A stretch of DNA of 9,936 bases from Ferruginibacter sp. (GTDB lineage Bacteria > Bacteroidota > Bacteroidia > Chitinophagales > Chitinophagaceae): the NCBI GenBank assembly GCA_018882645.1, contig VERM01000035.1, positions 1 to 9,936 on the forward strand, written 5' to 3'. Shown piece by piece: positions 1 to 5,526 of the stretch. A program made the position numbers and the translations under genes. Position 1 is the first letter of the stretch. Each line of letters opens with the position of its first letter. Under the pieces are notes generated by a model, which worked only from the letters and a program-made list of their open reading frames with translations, was not told the origin of the DNA and did no database searches.

Positions 1-69
1 GTAATAATGGAGTATATAAAGAATCAAGATGAGAACGAAAAAGACGAAGACTTTACCGTTTCAGAATAA
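1..69 (+). CDS. 3' end of an unidentified gene (partial)
   Basis: Reading from base 1, an open frame of 22 codons ends at the TAA at 67-69. The visible C-terminus (…EYIKNQDENEKDEDFTVSE) is very acidic and hydrophilic. It has no motif that identifies a family. A hairpin lies about 30 bases after the stop, which fits the end of a transcription unit. The frame is short, so this could be chance, and only the sequence to the left would settle it. Confidence 0.4.
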   Translation, partial: VIMEYIKNQDENEKDEDFTVSE

Positions 70-97
70 CTTTAGTTGCCTTTAGGCTAGACCAAAT

Positions 98-117
98 CTT
101 TCGCCTTCAGGCGAAAG
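98..117 (+). terminator. Perfect 8-bp hairpin, possible terminator of the upstream gene
   Basis: CTTTCGCC (98-105) and GGCGAAAG (110-117) form a perfect 8-bp stem around a TTCA tetraloop, 28 bases after the stop at 69. The bases that follow (TAGTTTAATTG) are only weakly T-rich, so this is not a textbook intrinsic terminator. It also lies 28 bases before the GTG start of the next gene and could instead act in that gene's leader. Confidence 0.45.
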
Positions 118-145
118 TAGTTTAATTGAATCTTTTACTTTCATA

Positions 146-649
146 GTGCTTACACCTCAACAAATTATTGATAAATATCAACTCCTACAGCATCCCGAAG
201 GCGGGTGGTATAAAGAAACATACAAAAGCGAAGAGCGTATTACCCATTCTGCACTTCCGAAAAGGTTTGGTGGCGACAGACATTTTTCTACGGCAATTTA
301 TTTCTTACTTGAATTCGGAAACTTCTCTGCATTCCATCGCATCAAAAGCGATGAGTGCTGGCATTTTTATATGGGGGGTCCTTTGATCATCTACATTTTT
401 GATTCCAATGGTCATTATAAAGAAGTAGCTCTGGGCGCGGACATTGAAAAAGGAGAAGTATTACAGTATGTAGTTCCCGCCAACAGCTGGTTTGCCAGCA
501 GACCCGCACAAAACAGCCAATACTCTTTTGTGGGCTGTACCGTTTCTCCCGGTTTTGATTTTGAAGACTTTGAACTGACAGATGCAGAGCCACTTATCAT
601 TCAGCATCCTGAATACGCAGATTTAATTCGCTCACTCACACGTTCCTGA
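146..649 (+). CDS. Cupin_5 / DUF985 family protein
   Basis: This 167-residue protein has the hallmarks of the DUF985 (cupin_5) family: an N-terminal LLQHPEGGWYKETYKS segment (residues 13-28), the strand block STAIYFLLEFGNFSAFHRIKSDECWHFYMGG in the middle, VPANSWFASRP, and a late GCTVSPGFDFEDFEL stretch. The length matches the family's single-domain form. Members adopt a small beta-barrel cupin fold, but their substrate is generally unknown, so no reaction is assigned. The start is a GTG at 146 and the first in-frame ATG is far too late to keep the conserved N-terminus. There is no clear Shine-Dalgarno sequence. The gene is 121 bases from the SET gene behind it, with a weak hairpin between them, so it is probably a separate unit. 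Family call is confident; function is unknown. Confidence 0.88.
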   Translation: MLTPQQIIDKYQLLQHPEGGWYKETYKSEERITHSALPKRFGGDRHFSTAIYFLLEFGNFSAFHRIKSDECWHFYMGGPLIIYIFDSNGHYKEVALGADIEKGEVLQYVVPANSWFASRPAQNSQYSFVGCTVSPGFDFEDFELTDAEPLIIQHPEYADLIRSLTRS

Positions 650-670
650 TTTTATATCTCTTAGATTGTT

Positions 671-700
671 GAAAACTTCGGAATAAGTTTTTTTATTTCT
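671..700 (+). terminator. Weak intrinsic terminator after the DUF985 gene
   Basis: GAAAACTT (671-678) can pair with AAGTTTTT (685-692; the outermost pair is G-U) around a CGGAAT loop. The right arm merges into a T-rich run (TTTTTTTATTTCTTT). Position (22 bases after the stop at 649) and the T-run fit a Rho-independent terminator, but the stem is almost all A-T and would be weak. Confidence 0.4.
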
Positions 701-770
701 TTATAATATCTATTTAACTTCAAACAGTCTACCAAAATTTACATCCATTCAATAACCCAACCGGAACAAT

Positions 771-1265
771 ATGGCAACTACTGCGCTGTCTGATGTATTA
801 ATGGTTTCCGTCGAAAAACTTGCAATTGCTGAAATCGTTCAACATCCTGTTACAGGGGAAAAAGCACTCTGCAGTCTGGTTGCATTTAAAAAGGGAGATG
901 TGATAAGTAATTTCGAAGCAGAAAATGTTTTATCTGAACCAACGTATCTAACGGTACAGACCGACGAACATAAACACATTACACTAAGCCCGTCTTATTT
1001 ACAAAACATCAACCACAGTTGCAGTCCGAATGTTTTTTTCGATACCACATCCATGCAACTGATAGCGCTCAGACAGATTGAAGCAAATGAAGAACTCACA
1101 TTTTTTTATCCTTCTACTGAATGGGAAATGTCACAATCCTTCAACTGTTTCTGCGGAAGTAAAAATTGTTTGCGAACCATCAAGGGGGCAAAGTTTGTTT
1201 CTTCTCAAGTCATCAAATCATATCGGCTCACCGATTTTATTAAAAAGCAATTTAAAAAGGGATGA
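771..1265 (+). CDS. Small SET-domain protein (probable protein-lysine methyltransferase)
   Basis: A 164-residue protein made almost entirely of one SET domain, the fold that uses S-adenosylmethionine to methylate lysines in proteins or peptides. The pseudoknot motif is INHSCSPNVFF (N81-H82-S83), the putative catalytic tyrosine is Y113 in EELTFFYPSTEWEM, and a post-SET-like cysteine cluster follows (CFCGSKNC: C126, C128, C133). The first SAM-binding segment, usually GxG, is degenerate here (VTGEKALCSL, residues 27-36), and the residue before the tyrosine is F where D is more usual. There is no signal peptide or membrane segment, so it should be cytoplasmic. The stop overlaps the next start in ATGA (1262-1265), so translation is coupled to the ATP-grasp gene. 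The target is unknown. SET domain is confident; activity is inferred. Confidence 0.88.
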   Translation: MATTALSDVLMVSVEKLAIAEIVQHPVTGEKALCSLVAFKKGDVISNFEAENVLSEPTYLTVQTDEHKHITLSPSYLQNINHSCSPNVFFDTTSMQLIALRQIEANEELTFFYPSTEWEMSQSFNCFCGSKNCLRTIKGAKFVSSQVIKSYRLTDFIKKQFKKG

Positions 1266-2449
1266 GCGATTTCTCCTCGAATAAAATCAGCAGCTCCGCC
1301 ATTTTAAAATCACGCCATTCATTGCCTGCGGGCAGTATAAAGATTTGGGTGCTCGCGCCTCAAATAGAAAGCGTGGATGCTAATATTGATTATTACTACG
1401 ATTTCAAACAGAGCATTGAGGAATATAGGCGTGTTTTCGACAAACTTCAAGTAGAATGGATATGGCAACCTGTAAATCTGAACAGTTATAAAAATATTAT
1501 AGACGAGATCTTTAATGAAAAAGAAAGAGGTGATGTGTTGCCGATTGTTTTTAATCTTTGCGATGGTGACGAGCTGAACGGCACACCGGGCGCTTCCGTC
1601 ATTCAACTTTTGGAAGAGAAAGAAATTGTTTATACAGGTGCCGACGAATATTTTTACAATATCACTACATCAAAAATTCCCATGAAGAAAGCTTTTGATG
1701 AATTTGGCGTTTCTACCGCGCCATGGTGTAACGTTAACGATTATACGAAAAAACTGTCGGATATTTTTCACAATACAGGATCTCCAATTATTGTTAAGCC
1801 GGCTGTTTCCGGAGGAAGTATGGGCGTGGGCGTGAAAAATGTTGTTGAAAATGAAGAACAGCTTTTACTGCTATTGAAAGAGCTGGCTTCCGGATATCGC
1901 GGCTGGGATTTGATGTCCGGTGGTATTATAGCAGAAAAATTTATTTCTGGCCGTGAATTCACAACGCTGATCAGTGGATCTTTCGATTTCGCAGAAGATC
2001 TGAATATCTATGATCCTGTGGAAAGGGTTTTTCATAAATCGCTCCCTGAAAAAGAAAAATTTTTATCGTTCGACAGACTGTGGGAAATCTATGAATCGGA
2101 GAGCGCTATGCCCAACAATGAAAATTTTTATGAATACAGGGCGGTAGAGCCTGTGCTATCCAAAGCAATAAAAAATTTAAGTGAGGAAGCATACAAAGCT
2201 ACGAAGGGAAAGGGCTATACACGCGTTGATTTAAGAATGGATCAGACCAGCGGAAAACTGTATGTGTTGGAGGTAAATGCCCAATGCGGCATCAGTGAAG
2301 ATGAAGACTACACATCTATTGGTGCTATTTTAAAGTTTTCTGGTAAAACCTTTACAGGGCTTGTTGAAGAAATTATAAAGGATGCCATTAAAAGAGCAAT
2401 GAACAAACAAATAGCATACGTAAGCCAAATAAAAATTGAGCGCGCATAA
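1262..2449 (+). CDS. ATP-grasp ligase, D-Ala-D-Ala-ligase-like
   Basis: A 395-residue ATP-grasp protein with the layout of the D-alanine-D-alanine ligase group. An N-terminal Rossmann-like part begins near SIKIWVLAP (25-33) and contains FNLCDGDE (97-104). The ATP-binding lysine is in IIVKP (K179), followed by the glycine loop SGGSMGVG (183-190). AEKFISGREF (224-233) supplies the adenine-side glutamate, and D323 (TRVDLRMD), E337 and N339 (LEVNAQCG) match the Mg-binding set. All key ATP-grasp residues appear present, so it is probably active. Such enzymes join a carboxylate to an amine through an acyl phosphate. It is unlikely to be the cell-wall Ddl: the LEVN motif is followed by QCGISED rather than the usual TxPGxT, and the gene sits between two SET genes. 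It overlaps the preceding gene by 4 bases and the following one by 14. Substrate unknown. Confidence 0.87.
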   Translation: MSDFSSNKISSSAILKSRHSLPAGSIKIWVLAPQIESVDANIDYYYDFKQSIEEYRRVFDKLQVEWIWQPVNLNSYKNIIDEIFNEKERGDVLPIVFNLCDGDELNGTPGASVIQLLEEKEIVYTGADEYFYNITTSKIPMKKAFDEFGVSTAPWCNVNDYTKKLSDIFHNTGSPIIVKPAVSGGSMGVGVKNVVENEEQLLLLLKELASGYRGWDLMSGGIIAEKFISGREFTTLISGSFDFAEDLNIYDPVERVFHKSLPEKEKFLSFDRLWEIYESESAMPNNENFYEYRAVEPVLSKAIKNLSEEAYKATKGKGYTRVDLRMDQTSGKLYVLEVNAQCGISEDEDYTSIGAILKFSGKTFTGLVEEIIKDAIKRAMNKQIAYVSQIKIERA

Positions 2450-3926
2450 AAATATTAATCAACAGATAGCAGACCTCTTGTCGGGTAAAACGCCTTTCGG
2501 GTTAAAGGTTTGTGTGTTGCAGCCCGATTATTCCACCTGTGCGATTGATTATCAGCACTATGATCCTCCGAGAAATCTAGGTCCGCTTATACCGGAGGCG
2601 GAGGTGGAACATGTCTTTCTCAATAAACTTACCACCTACAAGCAATTAAAAGAATTAAGCAAAAAGAAATTTGATGTATTTGTAAATCTTTGTGAGGGTT
2701 ATCTGGAGTGGGAGGTGCCTTCAATTGATGTAATATATTTTCTGGAGTTGCTCAATCTTCCTTTTACCGGTCCAAACAGTATATTATACGATCCCAGCAA
2801 AGAGCTGATGAAATACGTTGCCTATACCCAATCAGTGAATACGCCCTCATATGTGGTTATAGAAAAAAAAGAAGATTTGGATGCTGCATGCGCGGGATTA
2901 ACGTTTCCTCTTTTTGTGAAGCCTGTCAAGGCGGGGGATAGTTTGGGAATTGATGATTTTTCTCTGGTGCAGAATGCAAGTGCGCTCAAACAAAAAGTAT
3001 TTTCTATTCTTGATGAATATGGGCCCTTGCTGATAGAAGAATATATAGATGGCAGAGAGTTTACTGTGTTGGTAGCAGGATCTGCAAATGATCAGGACGA
3101 ATTAAAGGTTTTCGAGCCGATAGAGTATATTTTTCCTGTAGGAAAAAAATTCAAAACGTACTCCTTAAAAACCTCTGAACTGCATCCTGATGCCAATATC
3201 CCTGTTGCCGAAAAAAAAATACGCTTAGACTTGAAAACTTCAGCCGAAAAGATTTTTAATGCTTTTGGAGGCGTAGGTTATGCACGAATGGATTTCAGAA
3301 TGGATCATAACGGAAAGCTTTTTTTTCTGGAAATCAATTTCACTTGTTCTGTTTTTTATTCGGAAGGATATGAGGGTTCGGCAGATTATATTCTGAAAAA
3401 TGACTGCTATGGTCTGTCGCAGTTCTTACGCCATATCATTGCAGAAGGTATTTATCGCCATCAAAAAAAACAAAAAAAATATCGGGTGATGGGAAATTCC
3501 ATTTCGGGATATGGGATTTACGCGACTGTTAATCTGAAAAAGCAAGATGTTATTTTTTATGGCGAAGAAAAAGCGCAGCGTATTGCCACTCGCTCACATA
3601 TCTCAAAAAACTGGAATGATAAAGAAAAGGAAAACTTCAGGCGCTATGCTTATCCGATTTGCGAGGAAGTATTTTTGCTGTGGGACTCTAATCCTTCAGA
3701 GTGGGCACCTCAAAATCATAGCTGCGACGCCAATACAATTTATAGCGGACTCAACGTAATCGCATCTAGAGATATTCAAAAAGGCGAAGAGTTGACACTG
3801 GATTATGCCTCTTTTTTAGATGAACATGCGGAGCCGTTTCAATGCAACTGTGGAAGCAGCAATTGCAGAAAAAATATTATTGGAAAGGCCTCCAATAATA
3901 TAAATAACAGGGAAGGTGGAAAATGA
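2436..3926 (+). CDS. ATP-grasp ligase fused to a C-terminal SET domain
   Basis: A 496-residue two-domain protein. Residues about 20-345 are a Ddl-like ATP-grasp paralogous to the preceding protein: VNLCEG (83-88), LFVKP (K162), a loop changed to KAGDSLGI (165-172), LIEEYIDGREFTVLVAG (199-215), ARMDFRMD (D286) and LEINFTCS (E299, N301). After a basic linker (RHQKKQKKYR, 341-350), residues about 350-485 form a SET domain with GYGIYA (358-363, canonical GxG SAM segment), PQNHSCDAN (N427-H428-S429), EELTLDY (catalytic Y457) and the post-SET cysteines CNCGSSNC (C470, C472, C477). Both halves look catalytically intact. An in-frame stop at 2430-2432 forces a start after that point. TTG at 2436 is the first option, giving a 14-base overlap with the upstream gene. 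One polypeptide would therefore ligate and methylate. Target unknown. Confidence 0.88.
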   Translation: MSAHKNINQQIADLLSGKTPFGLKVCVLQPDYSTCAIDYQHYDPPRNLGPLIPEAEVEHVFLNKLTTYKQLKELSKKKFDVFVNLCEGYLEWEVPSIDVIYFLELLNLPFTGPNSILYDPSKELMKYVAYTQSVNTPSYVVIEKKEDLDAACAGLTFPLFVKPVKAGDSLGIDDFSLVQNASALKQKVFSILDEYGPLLIEEYIDGREFTVLVAGSANDQDELKVFEPIEYIFPVGKKFKTYSLKTSELHPDANIPVAEKKIRLDLKTSAEKIFNAFGGVGYARMDFRMDHNGKLFFLEINFTCSVFYSEGYEGSADYILKNDCYGLSQFLRHIIAEGIYRHQKKQKKYRVMGNSISGYGIYATVNLKKQDVIFYGEEKAQRIATRSHISKNWNDKEKENFRRYAYPICEEVFLLWDSNPSEWAPQNHSCDANTIYSGLNVIASRDIQKGEELTLDYASFLDEHAEPFQCNCGSSNCRKNIIGKASNNINNREGGK

Positions 3927-3941
3927 TTGGTGGGCATTGTT

Positions 3942-4322
3942 TTAATTTCTTTTTTTAATCACAATACAAGTTTCTTCGTCTATTGATAGCAGCCCGTAAT
4001 CGTAATAAAAAAAATAGATTGATCCTTTTTTATTTATATTTATATGTGTAGCGTATTTGAAAAGAAACCCCTGTTCAATTAACTTCTCTTTTTTAACCCT
4101 GATCATTTCTTCTCCGTTGTACATAAAGGAATCCAGTATGCGCCTGTTTTTACATAAAATGTGGTTGATGGTTCGGATAAGATTGTTTGCCGGTGCTTTT
4201 AATTGATTATTGAACGTGTTTCGACAATAATCGTTACAAAATTTTTTGTCGGTTCTTCCTCTTAATTGTTTGGAACAGGATAGACAGGTTTTCTGCGGGA
4301 CGGGTTCTGTTTGCATAAGCAT
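3942..4322 (-). CDS. Small zinc-ribbon protein, conserved hypothetical
   Basis: A 126-residue protein starting with a four-cysteine zinc-binding pattern: CLSC (C13, C16) and CNDYC (C29, C33), separated by QLRGRTDKKF. It continues with a helical stretch (NNLIRTINHILCKNRRILD) and a C-terminal part rich in aromatic and beta-forming residues (GSIYFFYYDYGLLSIDEETC). I recall this arrangement, a RGRxDKKFC…C knuckle followed by a helical and then an aromatic section, from uncharacterised small proteins of Bacteroidota, but cannot name a family. There is no signal peptide or membrane segment. DNA or RNA binding is a guess from the zinc knuckle alone. The gene converges on the ATP-grasp–SET gene with only 15 bases between stops. 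Its ATG lies beside a short palindrome (4325-4338). Confidence 0.75.
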   Translation of the reverse strand: MLMQTEPVPQKTCLSCSKQLRGRTDKKFCNDYCRNTFNNQLKAPANNLIRTINHILCKNRRILDSFMYNGEEMIRVKKEKLIEQGFLFKYATHININKKGSIYFFYYDYGLLSIDEETCIVIKKRN

Positions 4323-4324
4323 TT

Positions 4325-4338
4325 ACTTTATTTAAAGT
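4325..4338. repeat. Short palindrome at the zinc-ribbon gene start
   Basis: ACTTTA (4325-4330) and TAAAGT (4333-4338) are inverted copies separated by TT. They lie two bases upstream of the zinc-ribbon ATG. The position would suit an operator or a small leader hairpin, but six-base AT-rich arms arise easily by chance. Confidence 0.25.
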
Positions 4339-4380
4339 GAAAGTTATAACTCTGAACTCTTTCCTCATGGGTGTTTTAAC

Positions 4381-4412
4381 CGTTTACACTCGGGTATTTT
4401 CACCTGTAAACG
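4381..4412. repeat. 8-bp inverted repeat in the divergent region before ssb
   Basis: CGTTTACA (4381-4388) and TGTAAACG (4405-4412) are perfect inverted copies. Inside them, GGT (4393-4395) can pair with ACC (4402-4404), which abuts the right arm. The RNA could therefore fold into an 11-bp stem with a 4-base bulge (CTCG) and an ATTTTC loop. It sits between the divergent zinc-ribbon and ssb genes, 107 bases before the ssb start. An operator or a leader structure is possible. The rest of the 4323-4519 gap shows no convincing promoter or gene. Confidence 0.4.
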
Positions 4413-4519
4413 AATAGAATACGATTAATGATTGTTGTACACTTCACCTTTGTCTTGTCGATATGAAGGCGCCTCATCCCGACTGGAATACATTTTATAA
4501 TCATTAAAAATCAAAAATC

Positions 4520-4864
4520 ATGTACTCATTAAGAAACAAGGTCCAACTCATTGGCAATCTGGGTAAAGACCCGGAAGTAAAAAAAATCGATTCGGGTAAA
4601 AAACTGGCGAAGTTTTCCGTTGCAACAAACGAAGTCTATACCAATTCAAAAGGAGAAAAAGTAAAAGAAACGCAATGGCACAATATCATTGCCTGGGGGA
4701 AAGTAGCAGACGTTGCTGAAAAATACCTCAATAAAGGAAGTGAGGTTGCTCTGGAAGGAAAGCTGGTCACGAAAGACTATCTGGACAAAGAGGGCAATAA
4801 GAGGTATTTTACCGAAATACAGATCAATGAATTGTTGATGCTGGGCGGAAGGTCTGAGGATTAA
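4520..4864 (+). CDS. ssb: Single-stranded DNA-binding protein (short form)
   Basis: A 114-residue OB-fold SSB. Typical blocks are visible: NKVQLIGNLGKDPEVK (6-21), KLAKFSVATNEVY (28-40), ETQWHNIIAWGKVADVAEKY (50-69) and GKLVTKDYLDKEGNKRYFTE (80-99). SSB coats single-stranded DNA as a tetramer during replication, recombination and repair and recruits partners through an acidic C-terminal tip. Here the protein ends in LMLGGRSED, right after the OB fold. The flexible linker and the usual DDDxPF-like tip are missing, so this is a core-only SSB. Replicative SSBs are generally longer (about 150-180 residues), so this is probably a secondary copy or a lineage-specific short form. Start ATG at 4520. 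No partner gene is adjacent: the next gene converges on it. Confidence 0.93.
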   Translation: MYSLRNKVQLIGNLGKDPEVKKIDSGKKLAKFSVATNEVYTNSKGEKVKETQWHNIIAWGKVADVAEKYLNKGSEVALEGKLVTKDYLDKEGNKRYFTEIQINELLMLGGRSED

Positions 4865-4890
4865 GTAACATGAATCTCATAGATAAGATT

Positions 4891-4998
4891 AATGTCATTA
4901 TGTATTTGCGATACGGGTTTTCGTTTATCCTGTAAATCAAATCCCGTTTACCTTACTATTCACAATCAGAAAAAAAGGGCACTTTGCATAATGACATT
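4891..4998. repeat. Perfect 12-bp inverted repeat between ssb and the cupin gene
   Basis: AATGTCATTATG (4891-4902) and CATAATGACATT (4987-4998) are exact inverted copies, 84 bases apart. A few more outer pairs are possible beyond a single mismatch. Both copies are also followed on the plus strand by TATTTGC (4903-4909 and 4999-5005). Inside lies a weak ACGGG/CCCGT pair (4913-4917, 4943-4947). A run of seven T on the minus strand (complement 4970-4976) follows the cupin stop. The element fills most of the gap between two convergent genes. It may help end transcription from both sides or be a remnant of a small mobile element. Confidence 0.45.
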
Positions 4999-5007
4999 TA
5001 TTTGCCA

Positions 5008-5505
5008 TTATTTTCCTCTGCCAAAATCGTCTTGCAGTCTTACTATATCGTCCTCATCGCTTGGATGATTGGCGTCGGTATGCATCCAGATTTCAGATAT
5101 TATGCCCCAGTCGTTCAATCCAACCAACCGGTGTCTTTCTCCTTGTTTGAGTTGTATGATCTCGTTGACAGACAATTGATATAATTCTTTTTCTTCGTCG
5201 GTCTCGCTTCGAACAACTCCGGCCTCGCCTCTTATAAGCTTCCAAATCTCCGCACGTCTGAAATGGTATTGCCAGCTGAGTTTTTTTCCGGGTGCAACAA
5301 GTAATATTTTGGGACTTAATTTACCTTTAAGCAATGCGGATTTATCAAGCGTCGGGAAAAAAAGATCAATAAACTTTACCGCATCAGACTCTTCGATTAC
5401 AAAAAAACCGCCCCAGGGTCTTGAAGCGTCTACATTATGAATAGAAAGCTGGCTTTCTTTCAGATAATTTTCAATTTCAGAAAAAATGTGTTGTTGGGTT
5501 GTCAT
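5008..5505 (-). CDS. Cupin-type sugar-phosphate isomerase-like protein
   Basis: A 165-residue single-domain cupin resembling the C-terminal isomerase part of type II mannose-6-phosphate isomerase / mannose-1-phosphate guanylyltransferase. Proteins of this type in Bacteroidota are often labelled phosphoheptose isomerase. Characteristic parts are RPWGGFFVI (29-37), SPKILLVAPGKKLSWQYHFR (64-83) continuing to RAEIW, then QGERHRLVG (121-129), and the end block DEDDIVRLQDDFGR (150-163), which matches the usual GEDDIvRxeDdYGR. The metal site normally uses histidines around the QYH…RAE block and RH(R). The substrate cannot be read from the sequence: mannose/fructose 6-phosphate and heptose phosphate are both possible. 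It starts 21 bases after the mnmG stop on the same strand, so it probably shares mnmG's transcript. The link is more likely positional than functional. Confidence 0.82.
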   Translation of the reverse strand: MTTQQHIFSEIENYLKESQLSIHNVDASRPWGGFFVIEESDAVKFIDLFFPTLDKSALLKGKLSPKILLVAPGKKLSWQYHFRRAEIWKLIRGEAGVVRSETDEEKELYQLSVNEIIQLKQGERHRLVGLNDWGIISEIWMHTDANHPSDEDDIVRLQDDFGRGK

Positions 5506-5526
5506 TGGTTAAGGTGTTTTTATTTT

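Noticed and set aside
650..770. Search for a precursor-peptide gene upstream of the SET/ATP-grasp operon
   Set aside because: The gap holds only a weak hairpin and AT-rich sequence; no start codon opens a meaningful small frame. The 15-base gap after the operon is also too small.
1262..2449. Calling the ATP-grasp protein the cell-wall D-alanine-D-alanine ligase (ddl)
   Set aside because: The fold matches, but the acceptor-side motif after LEVN differs from Ddl, a second diverged paralogue follows directly, and the neighbours are SET genes rather than mur/fts genes.
4367..4417. 16-codon mini-frame (MGVLTVYTRVFSPVNE) across the inverted repeat before ssb, a possible leader peptide
   Set aside because: No ribosome site, no codon run hinting at attenuation, and the length is within chance expectation.
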